A stretch of DNA of 64,000 nt from Chitinophagaceae bacterium (GCA_947454235.1 CANGIY010000007.1:62001-126000); one strand, 5' to 3'. Counted from the stretch's first letter, positions 31,903 through 42,118 are shown. Notes: generated from the sequence alone by a model not told the origin. A program made the numbers and translations.

Positions 31903-33273
31903 TTACTCCAAACTCACATTCTCATCGCCTTCTTTGTATTTAAGGTAAGAGACGATGAATTGGAACATTTCGTCTGTGGCTTTCATGCTGCCGTTTTGGT
32001 CGGTGATAATTTGAGGAGGAGAGAAAGGGTTGTTTAAGTTTTGGCGGGTGTTGTCATAAACGCCTTCGGCATAAATGGTGCTGTGTGCAGGTATTTTCAC
32101 CATTTTCTTGAACGTGTAAAAATATTGCCAGTTAAAATCCCATTTTGGTATTGATATGAGCCTTATGGTATCGCCGCCGGGTTTTATGGCATAGGCTTTA
32201 AAGCTTTTGCCCAGTAAGTGCATGTGCGGGTTTATGGTCAACACCGAAATGTCTTCTCCGATGGTGAATTTAGAAAACACCTTTTTTTGCTGGTCGGGGA
32301 GTATAACCATATCGGGTTCAACAGGCGCAACACCTAGTGTGCCCAACTGAAACTCTTGCAATGGTCTTTCAGGTGGTTTTTTAGCGAAAAAGATATTGAT
32401 GTAAGAGCTGTCGGTGATGTCTTCCTTCCAAGTAAAGCCATAGTGCAGGTCGTTCAATAAAAATGCGCCCTTGCGTGGCAAAACGTAGCCGCCAATACCC
32501 GAAGGGTAAATTTGTCCATCAGCACCCGGCAGGTAGTTCACCACCGATTTTTGAAGCACAGGGTACGTGCCATCGTCGTTGGGGATATCCAGTTTTTTGT
32601 ATGCCTGCACCAGGTTCGATGTGTCTTCAGCCATGTCCACAATCATCAGGCCTCCCTTGGTGGTCTGTTTTTTTGTGAAGTCATATTTTACAAGGTCACC
32701 GTTTACATGGTGTACGATTTTTTGGCGACCCGGTACAAATTCTATCAATGCCGCAAACGTATCGATTGGTAGTTCGTAGGGTACTTTTACCAGCAGGAAC
32801 TTATCTGTTTTATTGGCGGGCAAAAAGTAAGGCATCACAGGTATTCTGATGTCCGGTTTGCCTGCTAACGACCCATTGGGGTATTCGGGTATTTTTACTT
32901 GTTTGTCAGCAGGCCCTTCTTCCATGCCTTGTTTTACCCATTCCTCAATCAATTTAATATCACGTTCGCTCAACACACGCTGACCTTTAAATTCGGTGTA
33001 GTGCGGGTCGGCGGGCCAGGGCGGCATCATGCGCTCCTTGGTAAGGAACACCATAGGGCCGCCAAATTTCTTTACTTCGGCATAGTTGGTGAGCGGTATG
33101 TGGGCACCACCATTGGTTCTGTGGCAAATGGTGCAGTTGTTGTAAATGATATTTGCAATATGCTCGTTGTAAGTAACGTGCTTCGGGAACTCTTCCTGTT
33201 TATTGTTGTTGCATGCTTGCAAGTAAACAAATGCACTGCCGGCAATGACCGATAAAAGAAGTTTAGTCCGCAT
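31903..33273 (-). CDS. Cytochrome c / copper type II monooxygenase-like lipoprotein
   Basis: A 456-residue exported lipoprotein (signal ending VYLQAC, lipid at Cys21). The N-terminal domain has one haem c site, Cys47-x2-Cys50-His51 (NNCTICH), with candidate axial Met residues after it (ERMMPPWPADP). The large C-terminal part resembles the ascorbate-dependent copper type II monooxygenase (PHM/DBH) core: HHVNGDL near 190 and PHMHLLG near 345 are copper-ligand-like His motifs. The fusion suggests a haem supplying electrons to a copper hydroxylase. It overlaps the downstream-transcribed YihY gene start region by 11 bases (33263-33273). The substrate is unknown. Confidence 0.82.
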   Translation of the reverse strand: MRTKLLLSVIAGSAFVYLQACNNNKQEEFPKHVTYNEHIANIIYNNCTICHRTNGGAHIPLTNYAEVKKFGGPMVFLTKERMMPPWPADPHYTEFKGQRVLSERDIKLIEEWVKQGMEEGPADKQVKIPEYPNGSLAGKPDIRIPVMPYFLPANKTDKFLLVKVPYELPIDTFAALIEFVPGRQKIVHHVNGDLVKYDFTKKQTTKGGLMIVDMAEDTSNLVQAYKKLDIPNDDGTYPVLQKSVVNYLPGADGQIYPSGIGGYVLPRKGAFLLNDLHYGFTWKEDITDSSYINIFFAKKPPERPLQEFQLGTLGVAPVEPDMVILPDQQKKVFSKFTIGEDISVLTINPHMHLLGKSFKAYAIKPGGDTIRLISIPKWDFNWQYFYTFKKMVKIPAHSTIYAEGVYDNTRQNLNNPFSPPQIITDQNGSMKATDEMFQFIVSYLKYKEGDENVSLE

Positions 33274-34213
33274 ATTGCCTCCTTTCTGTTTTAATTTTTC
33301 CCAGCAACAAATTTACATTCAATTCAAAGCCCAGTAAAATAATGTAGGTATTGAGCCATATCAACGCCATAAAGGCTATTAATGTGCCCACTGAACCATA
33401 AATTTTATTGTAGTTCAGGAAGTTGTTCACCATGAACAAAAAGCCCGACGTTGAGATAACTGATGCCACGGTTGCAAAAATAGAACCTGGAGTCACGAAC
33501 TTGAATTTATGCGTTAGCGACGGTCCATAAGTGTAAATGATGCAATAGTTTAAGAACATCATGGGCACCAAAATAATGCTGCTCACGACTTTAAGGGCAG
33601 TGTTATCGGGGATTATGGAAAGTATGAGGTGGTTAAGCGTCTTATTTTGAAGCACTAATACAACCAAGGTCACAATGCTGAAAAATATCAGGAATAGGGT
33701 CAGCTTAACGGCTGTCCACCTCCGCTGGTAGGCATTGCGTTTTTTGTATAGTGTCAGGTTCCTGTCGAAACCTTTCATAAGTCCCACCATACCATTCGAC
33801 GAGAAATAAAGCACCATTAAGATACCAAACGACATTGCATTTTTATGGGGTTTATTCATAAAGTCGCCCACCACACCCGCAATGTTATAGTACATTTTGG
33901 TGTTGGGAGTAATAATTTTTAGTGTAGATAGAATCGTTTGCTGTACATTTTTCAGTGGCAGGTAGGGTAGGTATGGCACCATCGACAGTAAGAACAGAAA
34001 TGTTGAAGGCATCGCCATCAGAAAGTTATAAGTAACCGCTGCTGTGCGCTCGTTCATTCTTGCCTCACCTGTCTTGAAAATAAAAAATTTTAGAAGGTCA
34101 TACAGCGATGCACCATCCATTCCCGGAACGATGATGTGCTGGGTCTTTTTGGATAGAAATCTGATGGGTTTATGCAGACTTAATTTTATTCTGAGCTTGT
34201 TACTTACCTGCAT
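33263..34213 (-). CDS. YihY/virulence factor BrkB family membrane protein
   Basis: A 316-residue protein with about six helices and the UPF0761/YihY pattern (MNERTAAVTYNFLMAMPSTFLFLLSMVPYLP, KGFDRNLTLYKKRNAYQRRWTAVKLT, LIAFMALIWLNTYIILLGFELN). The function of the family is not settled; older tRNA-processing claims concern a different annotation. It ends 11 bases inside the start of the cytochrome c/copper protein gene, so the two genes are translationally coupled, this one first. Confidence 0.88.
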   Translation of the reverse strand: MQVSNKLRIKLSLHKPIRFLSKKTQHIIVPGMDGASLYDLLKFFIFKTGEARMNERTAAVTYNFLMAMPSTFLFLLSMVPYLPYLPLKNVQQTILSTLKIITPNTKMYYNIAGVVGDFMNKPHKNAMSFGILMVLYFSSNGMVGLMKGFDRNLTLYKKRNAYQRRWTAVKLTLFLIFFSIVTLVVLVLQNKTLNHLILSIIPDNTALKVVSSIILVPMMFLNYCIIYTYGPSLTHKFKFVTPGSIFATVASVISTSGFLFMVNNFLNYNKIYGSVGTLIAFMALIWLNTYIILLGFELNVNLLLGKIKTERRQYAD

Positions 34214-34271
34214 CGCGGGGGCAAAAGTAATACAATTAATAAGGGTATGGGGCTGGTTTAGAGCAAAAAAA

Positions 34272-34296
34272 CAGACCGACCCCTAAGGCCGGTCTG
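34272..34296 (-). terminator. Terminator after the hydroxyacyl-CoA dehydrogenase gene
   Basis: CAGACCG (34272-34278) and CGGTCTG (34290-34296) stem with an internal extension (CC/GG). On the minus strand it is followed by a run of seven T residues. Confidence 0.8.
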
Positions 34297-34318
34297 CGTA
34301 AAAAGTATTAGAAATAAA

Positions 34319-35227
34319 TTATTTAATGTGTCTAAGTCTTGGACTAACAACAGCTTCTTTGCTACCCGGAGTGTATTTGTAGAAACCTTCGCCTGATTTA
34401 ACACCGAGGTAACCAGCCTGAACCATGTTAGCCAACAAAGTAGCAGGAGCGTACTTTTGGTTACCAAAGCCCATGTGCAATACATTCATGATAGAGTAGC
34501 AAGTGTCAAGACCAATGAAGTCAGCCAATTGCAATGGGCCCATTGGGTGAGCCATACCAAGTTTCATGATTGTATCGATTTGTTGAACACCGGCAACACC
34601 TTCTTGTAATGCAAGAACTGCTTCGTTGATCAAAGGCATCAAAATACGGTTAGAGATGAAGCCCGGGTAATCGTTAACGATACATGGTTGTTTGCCTAAT
34701 TCTTCTGAAAGTTTGAAGATAACGTCAGTTACCTCAGGGTCAGTAGCGTAACCGTTGATGATTTCAACAAGTTTCATTACAGGCACCGGATTCATGAAGT
34801 GCATACCAATTACTTTACCAGGACGTTTTGTAACCGAACCGATTCTAGTCAAAGAGATAGAAGAAGTGTTGGTAGCAAGAATGCAATGCTCGGGAGCGTG
34901 CGCATCAAGGTCTTTGAAAAGTTTACATTTTAAATCAATGTTTTCAGTTGCTGCTTCAACAACAAGATCAACATTTTTAACAGCTGCAGCCAAATCAGTG
35001 AAGGTAGTGATGTTGCCTAAAGCAGCTTGTTTTTGCTCTTCAGTCAATCCGCCTTTTGAAATTTGGCGGTCCATGTTCTTACCAATAGTCGCTATAGCTT
35101 TGTCGAGCGCTTCTTGTTTTATATCCATCATATGGACATTGAAGCCGCATTGTGCAAATACGTGGCAAATACCATTGCCCATTGTTCCCGATCCAATAAC
35201 GGTAACATTTTTAATATTATGACTCAT
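34319..35227 (-). CDS. 3-hydroxybutyryl/3-hydroxyacyl-CoA dehydrogenase
   Basis: A 302-residue NAD(P)-dependent dehydrogenase. The nucleotide motif GSGTMGNGICH is near residue 12. NTSSISLT and the catalytic-loop GMHFMNPVPVMKLVEII contain the catalytic His and the Asn partner. NDYPGFISNRILMPLINEA starts the C-terminal dimerisation domain and the end is the usual GLDTCYSIMNVLHMGFG... YKYTPG. It works in beta-oxidation or butyrate/PHB-type metabolism. Monocistronic with its own terminator; the redox cofactor is not decidable here. Confidence 0.93.
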   Translation of the reverse strand: MSHNIKNVTVIGSGTMGNGICHVFAQCGFNVHMMDIKQEALDKAIATIGKNMDRQISKGGLTEEQKQAALGNITTFTDLAAAVKNVDLVVEAATENIDLKCKLFKDLDAHAPEHCILATNTSSISLTRIGSVTKRPGKVIGMHFMNPVPVMKLVEIINGYATDPEVTDVIFKLSEELGKQPCIVNDYPGFISNRILMPLINEAVLALQEGVAGVQQIDTIMKLGMAHPMGPLQLADFIGLDTCYSIMNVLHMGFGNQKYAPATLLANMVQAGYLGVKSGEGFYKYTPGSKEAVVSPRLRHIK

Positions 35228-35351
35228 GGGCGCAAAAGTAAGAGTTATGTACTATATGTGGCAATAGGTGTGCATAAATAGGTTGACAATTAATATTGTT
35301 ATTGGTCATTGCATTTGGAAATATGAATTATTACATTTCCCCGAAAACAAA

Positions 35352-35382
35352 AACGGCTCCTGTGCATTGCGCAGGAGCCGTT
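35352..35382 (-). terminator. Terminator after the 1935-aa adhesin-like gene
   Basis: AACGGCTCCTG (35352-35362) and CAGGAGCCGTT (35372-35382) form an 11-bp stem. On the minus strand it is followed by TTTTTGTTTTCGG. Confidence 0.9.
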
Positions 35383-35398
35383 CTCGGTATTTAATTGT

Positions 35399-38300
35399 CT
35401 ATTGTTTTACAAGTTTTTCAGCCTTAACAAAGTTGCCTTGCTGGTCGTATAACTTAATGAGATACATACCTGTAGCTAATTTCGAAAGATCTAATTCTTC
35501 TTGTCCTTCAAAATAAGCCACTTGTTTGCCGTCCATTGTTGCAACCAACGCGTTTACCGGCCCGTTAGCTTCAATGTGTACAATGTCAGTTACCGGGTTA
35601 GGATAGATATTCACACTCTCAGCAGTAACAGTGTTCATGCTCAGTGCTTTGTTGTGCCACAACTCTCTAAGTGTATAGATTGGAGAAATTGTTTGACAGC
35701 CGTTAGTGTCAACAACGCGAACTGTATAGTCGCCTACAAGAGTAGGTACTATGCGAGGCGTTGATGCAATTGGAATCATGTTCCTGAACCATTGGTATGA
35801 AACGAAAGGACGTGTTGTTTTGAGGTAATAACCGTCAAATACAATCACCGGATTAGGTACAGGATATTCAACAACGTGAATGGTTACTGCCAAAGCAGTA
35901 CAACCTCCCGCTACAACAACCTGGCAAGTATAGTCGCCCGGAATGTTGGTTGAATACATTCTGTTTGTTGCACCCGGAATTGGTGTGCCTGCATATACCC
36001 ACTGATAAGTGACAGCCGATGACGTACCTACAGTTACGCCCAATTCAGCATGACCACCCCAGCAGAATGTAGGGGTGCCGAACGGAGAAATAGATGGCGT
36101 AGTGATAGCTTCAACATACATAGCACGCGCTGATGTATTGATACAGCCTGTCGCCGCAGTAACTCTTACAGTATAATAGCCTGTCGTTGTAGCCACATAA
36201 GTAGTGTTTGTAGCACCACTAATTAAAGTGCCGTCTTTGAACCATTGGTAAGTATTGCCTGCTGCTGTTGCTGCTTGCAGCGTTACACTGCCACCTGCAC
36301 AGAATGAAGTGGCACCGAGCGCAACTATATTGGCATTTGGAAGAGCCCAAACGGTAACCGTTGCACCGGCAGAGTATGATGCGCAGCCGTACGCATTCGA
36401 ATCTATATAAGAGTAGATGCCCGGAGTAGTTACTACTAAGCTATGACCAGTAGCACCCGCAATAGGAGCACCACCAACGAGCCACTGTACGCTGGTAATT
36501 GTAGATGAAGTATCTGTTGAGAAAGTAATCGTATCTCCCATGCAGAATGAAAGCGACCTGTCGAAGTGCAATGTTGCAGGAGGCACAGGATTGGCAGTCA
36601 TAGTTATAGCGGCAGATGTTATATAACAACCAGCAGCGTTTGAAACCATTACAGTATAGTCGCCAGAACGTGTCGCATAAAAAGTTGAATTGGTAGCACC
36701 CGGGATACCAACGCCGCTATTCATCCATTGGAATGTTAAACCTGCGCCAGTAATACCGCAAGTAAGTGGAGCGCTGCTGCCAGCGCAGAATGAGGTGCTG
36801 GAAGCGGTAAGCGTTGCAGTACCTGTGAAGTACGTTGCCCTCATTGATGAAGATGTTGACAAACAACCGTAGCCGCTTGTAACAGCAACACGGTAACTAC
36901 CGCCCGCTGAAACAACATAATAATCATCAGTTTCGCCTGAAATTGGAGCGGCACCTAAATACCATTGGTATGTGTAGCCAGTACCTGTATTTGCTGTAAA
37001 TGTTACATAATCGCCAGGGCAAAGATCAGTATCGCCAAGTGGAGTAATAATCGCTCCAGGCAGTGGCCTAACATTTACAGTAGTTGTGCTGAAGCATGAT
37101 CCAAGAGTGTAAGTAATTGTAACAGCACCTGCGCTTATGCCAGTAACAACACCGGTTGTCGTACCAACTGTTGCTCTTGCTGTTGAACCAGATGTCCAAG
37201 TACCGCCTAAAGAAGCGTCAGTCAATGTTGTTGTACTTCCTGCTTCGCACACATCGGTTGTACCCGTTGGTGCAGGCGGTGTAACATTTACTGTAAGTGA
37301 CGATACTGTCAAACAACCAGTTGGCAAAGTATATGTGATATTAACTGTACCAGCAGTAACGCCTGTAGCGGCGCCTGTAGTTGCATTAATTGTTGCAACC
37401 GAAGTGTTGGCACTTGACCATGAACCGCCTGATGATGCATCAGTAAGTGTAGTTGAGAAGCCTTCGCAAACAGAAAGAGTACCGCTGATTGAGTTAGGTA
37501 GAGGATCAACAGTAATACCTCTGGTTGCAGTACAGCCATTACCATCAGTGAATGTAATTGTAGCCGAACCCGCCGCTACACCCGTAGCTACGCCTGAAGC
37601 GGAATTGATGGTTGCAACACCGATATTGCTGCTAGCCCACGTGCCGGAACCATCGCTTAAACCTATCGAAGAAGCAACACAAACATTTGTTGGACCGGTA
37701 ATAGCACCAGGAAGTGAATTAACTGTAACAGGATGTGTGATATAGCAACCAGTAGATGTAATTGTATAAGTGATAGTTGTAGAGCCAACGGAGTTACCTC
37801 TCACTGAACCAGTCGTATTTATTGAAGCAACTGAAGCGTTTGCACTTGCCCAAGTGCCCCCTGTTGTTGTTTCAGAAAGCGATATTGTAGCATTTAAGCA
37901 CACATCAGCAGGACCGCCAATTGCAGCAGGAAGTGCATTGATAGTAACGTTGGTGTAAACTTCACAACCTGTACCCAATTGATATGTAATTGTTGCAGTA
38001 CCCGCCGAAACGCCGGTAACATCGCCCGTTGTAGAAACAGTAGCAATTGATATGTTGCTGCTGATCCAAACACCGCCTGTAGTAGCGTCACTTAAAGTGG
38101 TGCTATAAGTAGCGCAGGCATTTGTTGTACCGGTAATTGAAGCTGGCAATGGATTTACATAAACATCTTGAGTGATGTAGCATGATGTTGGTAATGTATA
38201 AGTAATAGTCGCTGTACCTGTGCTAACACCACTCACTGCGCCTGACGTTGAACCAACACTTGCAACAGAAGGGTTTGACGAGCTCCAGGTTCCGCCGCCG

Positions 38301-41206
38301 CCATCAGTAAATGTTACAGTTGAACCTTCACACACCACAGTTGAGCCCGAAATGGCAGAAGGAAGTGGGTTGATAGTCACATTCGCAGCGACAGCACAAC
38401 CAGTAGAAGTAAGCGTGTAGCTGATAACACCAGTGCCGGAACTTAAACCATTGATAACACCTGTTGAAGGATCAATAGTCAACAACGTAGGCGTACTTGT
38501 ACTCCAAGTACCACCCGATGTAATGTCAGTTGCGGTTGTAGTGCCTTCTGTTTCGCAAACAACTAATGCACCGCCAATTGCAGCAGGTAGAGGATTAACT
38601 GTAATTGATTTAGTAATTGAACAACCTGATCCCAAGTTATAAGTCATTAAAACAGTGCCGGCAGATACACCACCAACTATTCCTGTTGTAGAGCCAATAG
38701 TTGCAATAGAGGTATTACCACTAATCCAAGTACCTCCCGGAACGCTGTCTGTGAGCGTAATGGTTGAACCAACGCAAACTGCTGAAGGACCGTTGATTAC
38801 TTTAGGTAAAGGATTTACTGTAATAGAAGTTGTAACATAACAGCCGGTACTTGTAATACTATATGTAATAGTAGCAGTTCCAGCCACACGACCAGTAACT
38901 ACACCGGTTGTTCCACCAACTGTTGCTACAGCAGTATTACTGCAACTCCAAACACCACCTGTAGTAGTATTTGATAGTGTAGTAGAACCACCTGAAGCGC
39001 ACAAAGATGTTACACCTGAAATTGAAGCAGGGATTGGATTTACTGTTACGTTTGAAGTCCTGTAACAGCCGGTTGGTAATGTATAACTAATGGTAGCACT
39101 ACCTGAACTTATACCGGTAACCACTCCGCTCGTAGAAACTACTGAAGCGACAGTTGTCGCTGAAGAGCTCCATGTGCCACCGCTCGTAGTAGAGCCCAAT
39201 GTAATTGCACTACCTACACAAACAGCCGCAGGGCCTGTAATAACAGCCGGAAGCGGATTGATAGAAATAGTATCAGTTACACCGCAACCAGTAGAAAGTG
39301 TATAAGAAAGTATTGTTGTACCGGAAGCTGTTCCCGTAAATGAACCAGTTGAAGACCCAATAGTACCATAAGTAGTTGGGGTGTTAGTCCATGTGCCACC
39401 TGTCGTTGCATCGGTATAAGAAGCAGCGCTGCCAATACAAACTGATGTAGGGCCAACAATTGGAGCTGGAGTTACGTTAACCGTAACATCATGCGTAACA
39501 TAGCAACCGGAAGTGAACGTGTAAGTTACTGTCGCGGTACCAGTACTAACACCAGTAACAACACCTGATATTGTATTAATTGAAGCAACAGAAGAAGCAC
39601 TGATGCTCCACGTTCCCACTGAAGTATCAGACATTAATATAGTACTACCTTCACAAACGTCGCTCGCTCCAGTTATTTCACCACCGCCAGGTCTTACATA
39701 CACATTTAACGGTACCCGTGCACTTTCACAACCGCCTATCGTTTGAGTCACCCAATAGGTTATAGTATCAGGGACAGATGTTGACGGAGTTGGTTCTAAT
39801 GTTGTACCAGTTCCACCTGTTGCGCTTGTGTACCAAAGCAGGTCCGTTCCCACTGCAGAAACTGGTGAAGGAGTAGCCCCAACACAATAATAGACGTCTG
39901 AAACCGTAGGCCCGGACACTGAAGTAGGCACTACAGTAAGTACATATTGCTTAAAACCACACATGCCATGAACCGAATCGGTACCCGTGATAGTATAAGT
40001 AGTGACACCAGTAAGGCTATCCATGTAAAGGATATTGTGTACACCGGTATCGTAAGCTAAGCCAGTATGTGGAGTCCAACGCCATGTAGAGCCAGTCCAG
40101 TTAGCTTCGTCGCCGTGTAATACATCAAGGTGAATTGTGTCTCCGAGTGCCGAACATGGTGTGATTGTATCAGCCGAGTCGAGTACTGTACCATTTGCAA
40201 CAAGTTGTGGACCGGTAACAGCACTATCAAGTCCTGCGAGACCGTTAAAAATAAAGGAGTAAGTGATTGAAGTGCTGTCACCTGCTGCAATGCTGCCTAA
40301 ATTGTAAACTAAACCAATAGCATAGTCACCAGTATGAGAGCCGCTATAAATAGTTCCAGATACTGATTGTGAATAATATTGAGAGCATGTGTTACCACCT
40401 GTAGGCCATGTACCCGAAAAGCACTTAGCCCTACAGTCTTTTGTTGCCAAAGAAACTGTTTGGGTAGTGTAACGCGTACCCGCAGCGGTAATCATAACCC
40501 TATGATAGTAATCGTTTTGGTAATTGATGGTATTGGTTGTGCTGAAGCTACCACCTGACGCTGTCTGGTCATTGTCAGGGTCAAACGCCCGCATGTAATA
40601 AATGTTTGAAACAGTCGAAGATGAGGTGTTTTTGAATTTCGTCGTTACATTAATCCACGAAGCATTGGTATCTAATTGAGTAGTTTGAGTAATTGCAATA
40701 GCACCACCCGAACCAGCAGTACCATTCCAAACAGCAATTAAATGCCCGCCAGAATTAGTGTATGAAGTATTGGAACCAGAAAATGATAAACCACCTGTAA
40801 AACCTGAAGCTCCATAACTTTGGTAGTTTTGGTAAAATGCATTTCCCTGAGAGCTTCCTATTTGCATATTCCAACCTTCGTATGGAGTGCCGGGCAACGT
40901 ATAATCACCAAAGAAGTTAGGTGTACCCGTTGTCCATCCATCGTGCCCTGCATCGTAGATAAATGCTAACCTGGCTGACGTTGTTGTAGCTGAACGTGCC
41001 CCAGGGTCGTATACATAGATTGATGGCGAGCTATGGTAGTAGCCGGAAGGTAGGGCAACAGTAGACCCAAACGAACCATTCGGGGCAATTGCTACTTGAA
41101 CATAGTGACCGGGTAAAAAGATGTTATCACCTGAAAACTGTGCATTTACGTAGTTGGAAAATACAATAGCTATGCCAGTAAACAGCAGAGAGGCGAGTTT
41201 CCTCAT
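35399..41206 (-). CDS. Giant T9SS-exported Ig-repeat protein (1935 aa)
   Basis: A 1935-residue secreted protein with signal peptide (LLFTGIAIVFSNYVNAQ). Residues about 20-340 form a Ser/Thr/Gly-rich head domain of unknown fold. Roughly twelve BIG2/Ig-like repeats of about 72 residues follow (about 505-1380), each with an opening VCxGS-type Cys, GGTWSS, VTGVSAGTATITY and a second Cys before ITVNPLP. About six longer repeats with TYQWF cores follow (1380-1850). The end is a type A T9SS sorting domain (NIYPNPVTDIVHIE ... KAEKLVKQ). Paired cysteines suggest one disulfide per repeat. It is probably a cell-surface or secreted adhesin. Confidence 0.88.
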   Translation of the reverse strand: MRKLASLLFTGIAIVFSNYVNAQFSGDNIFLPGHYVQVAIAPNGSFGSTVALPSGYYHSSPSIYVYDPGARSATTTSARLAFIYDAGHDGWTTGTPNFFGDYTLPGTPYEGWNMQIGSSQGNAFYQNYQSYGASGFTGGLSFSGSNTSYTNSGGHLIAVWNGTAGSGGAIAITQTTQLDTNASWINVTTKFKNTSSSTVSNIYYMRAFDPDNDQTASGGSFSTTNTINYQNDYYHRVMITAAGTRYTTQTVSLATKDCRAKCFSGTWPTGGNTCSQYYSQSVSGTIYSGSHTGDYAIGLVYNLGSIAAGDSTSITYSFIFNGLAGLDSAVTGPQLVANGTVLDSADTITPCSALGDTIHLDVLHGDEANWTGSTWRWTPHTGLAYDTGVHNILYMDSLTGVTTYTITGTDSVHGMCGFKQYVLTVVPTSVSGPTVSDVYYCVGATPSPVSAVGTDLLWYTSATGGTGTTLEPTPSTSVPDTITYWVTQTIGGCESARVPLNVYVRPGGGEITGASDVCEGSTILMSDTSVGTWSISASSVASINTISGVVTGVSTGTATVTYTFTSGCYVTHDVTVNVTPAPIVGPTSVCIGSAASYTDATTGGTWTNTPTTYGTIGSSTGSFTGTASGTTILSYTLSTGCGVTDTISINPLPAVITGPAAVCVGSAITLGSTTSGGTWSSSATTVASVVSTSGVVTGISSGSATISYTLPTGCYRTSNVTVNPIPASISGVTSLCASGGSTTLSNTTTGGVWSCSNTAVATVGGTTGVVTGRVAGTATITYSITSTGCYVTTSITVNPLPKVINGPSAVCVGSTITLTDSVPGGTWISGNTSIATIGSTTGIVGGVSAGTVLMTYNLGSGCSITKSITVNPLPAAIGGALVVCETEGTTTATDITSGGTWSTSTPTLLTIDPSTGVINGLSSGTGVISYTLTSTGCAVAANVTINPLPSAISGSTVVCEGSTVTFTDGGGGTWSSSNPSVASVGSTSGAVSGVSTGTATITYTLPTSCYITQDVYVNPLPASITGTTNACATYSTTLSDATTGGVWISSNISIATVSTTGDVTGVSAGTATITYQLGTGCEVYTNVTINALPAAIGGPADVCLNATISLSETTTGGTWASANASVASINTTGSVRGNSVGSTTITYTITSTGCYITHPVTVNSLPGAITGPTNVCVASSIGLSDGSGTWASSNIGVATINSASGVATGVAAGSATITFTDGNGCTATRGITVDPLPNSISGTLSVCEGFSTTLTDASSGGSWSSANTSVATINATTGAATGVTAGTVNITYTLPTGCLTVSSLTVNVTPPAPTGTTDVCEAGSTTTLTDASLGGTWTSGSTARATVGTTTGVVTGISAGAVTITYTLGSCFSTTTVNVRPLPGAIITPLGDTDLCPGDYVTFTANTGTGYTYQWYLGAAPISGETDDYYVVSAGGSYRVAVTSGYGCLSTSSSMRATYFTGTATLTASSTSFCAGSSAPLTCGITGAGLTFQWMNSGVGIPGATNSTFYATRSGDYTVMVSNAAGCYITSAAITMTANPVPPATLHFDRSLSFCMGDTITFSTDTSSTITSVQWLVGGAPIAGATGHSLVVTTPGIYSYIDSNAYGCASYSAGATVTVWALPNANIVALGATSFCAGGSVTLQAATAAGNTYQWFKDGTLISGATNTTYVATTTGYYTVRVTAATGCINTSARAMYVEAITTPSISPFGTPTFCWGGHAELGVTVGTSSAVTYQWVYAGTPIPGATNRMYSTNIPGDYTCQVVVAGGCTALAVTIHVVEYPVPNPVIVFDGYYLKTTRPFVSYQWFRNMIPIASTPRIVPTLVGDYTVRVVDTNGCQTISPIYTLRELWHNKALSMNTVTAESVNIYPNPVTDIVHIEANGPVNALVATMDGKQVAYFEGQEELDLSKLATGMYLIKLYDQQGNFVKAEKLVKQ

Positions 41207-41239
41207 GGTTATTACTTTTTTGTTAAATATTGATAACCG

Positions 41240-41271
41240 TAAATCTATGAATAATGCACGGTAACGCCAAA
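41240..41271 (-). promoter_or_regulatory. Promoter of the 1935-aa adhesin-like gene
   Basis: On the minus strand: TTTG (41268-41271), 20-base spacer, TAGATTTA (41240-41247). This is one base off the TAnnTTTG consensus, 33 bases before the start. Confidence 0.5.
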
Positions 41272-41391
41272 AAAAGTGCTAAAAAAATGTCAAAAAGAAT
41301 GTGGATTACCGGCAAACACGACGATTTGTAACTCTTAATTGTATTTTTTATACTAACAATTCTTTTTAGTTCATTCTCTTACTTTTGTGCA

Positions 41392-42021
41392 ATGATTCAA
41401 GGTGTCAGAAATATTATATTTGATTTGGGTGGAGTCCTTTTGAATATCGACTACAATTTGACCGTTCAGGCGTTTCAGGAATTGGGTATTCAAAACTTCG
41501 ATGCGTTGTATTCTCAAATGCAGCAGGTAGAAATTTTTGACTTGCTTGAGACAGGGAAAATAGGTGAAGATGAATTTGTACAAAAGATTCAGGAACTATC
41601 TCCTGTGCCGTTGACGCATACACAAATAGTACAGGCGTGGAATGCCTTGTTGCTCGATTTCCCGCTCAGGAGGTTGCAGATTTTACAACAGTTGCAGTTG
41701 CATTATAATATTTTTCTTCTGAGCAATACCAACGAAATTCACGAACGCTGCTTTAATAAGCAACTGTCGAGTTTGAATGGGATTCCAACGCTTGCCGTAT
41801 TTTTCGATAAAGTATATTATTCGCACAAGGTGGGTTTAAGAAAGCCTATGAAGGAAATTTTTGAGCTTGTGCTGAATGAAAATGGCTTGAAAGCAGAAGA
41901 GACTTTATTTATCGACGATAGCCCTCAACACATCGCTACTGCTTCAGGTCTTGGTATTCAGACTATTTTCATGGAGAAGGGTATGACCATTGAAAACGAT
42001 ATTTTTAAGCCCAAGGGCTAG
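41392..42021 (+). CDS. HAD-superfamily phosphatase (YihX-like)
   Basis: A 209-residue HAD hydrolase. Motif I IFDLGGVLLNID has Leu-Gly-Gly in place of the second Asp, as in the YihX/epoxide-hydrolase-N-like subgroup. Motif II is LLSNTNEI, motif III Lys in SHKVGLRKP, and motif IV FIDDSPQHI. It probably dephosphorylates a sugar phosphate; YihX acts on glucose-1-phosphate. A TACTTTTG box lies at 41380-41387, only a few bases from the ATG, so the transcript would have a very short leader. Confidence 0.88.
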   Translation: MIQGVRNIIFDLGGVLLNIDYNLTVQAFQELGIQNFDALYSQMQQVEIFDLLETGKIGEDEFVQKIQELSPVPLTHTQIVQAWNALLLDFPLRRLQILQQLQLHYNIFLLSNTNEIHERCFNKQLSSLNGIPTLAVFFDKVYYSHKVGLRKPMKEIFELVLNENGLKAEETLFIDDSPQHIATASGLGIQTIFMEKGMTIENDIFKPKG

Positions 42022-42118
42022 TTTTCCGGAGCGCAGTAACACGGATTTAATTTTTAAATTACTTTATAGTTTTAGCGGTGCGTCCTTTACAGGATTCTGT
42101 GTAATTTTGTCATATTGA

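Noticed and set aside
37137-37745. Long plus-strand ORF (202 aa) and several others of 60-80 aa opposite the 35.4-41.2 kb giant gene
   Set aside because: Shadow frames: the repeat-coding strand has biased codons, leaving the antisense frame open with Val/Pro/Thr-rich periodic sequence. No start context and no family resemblance.
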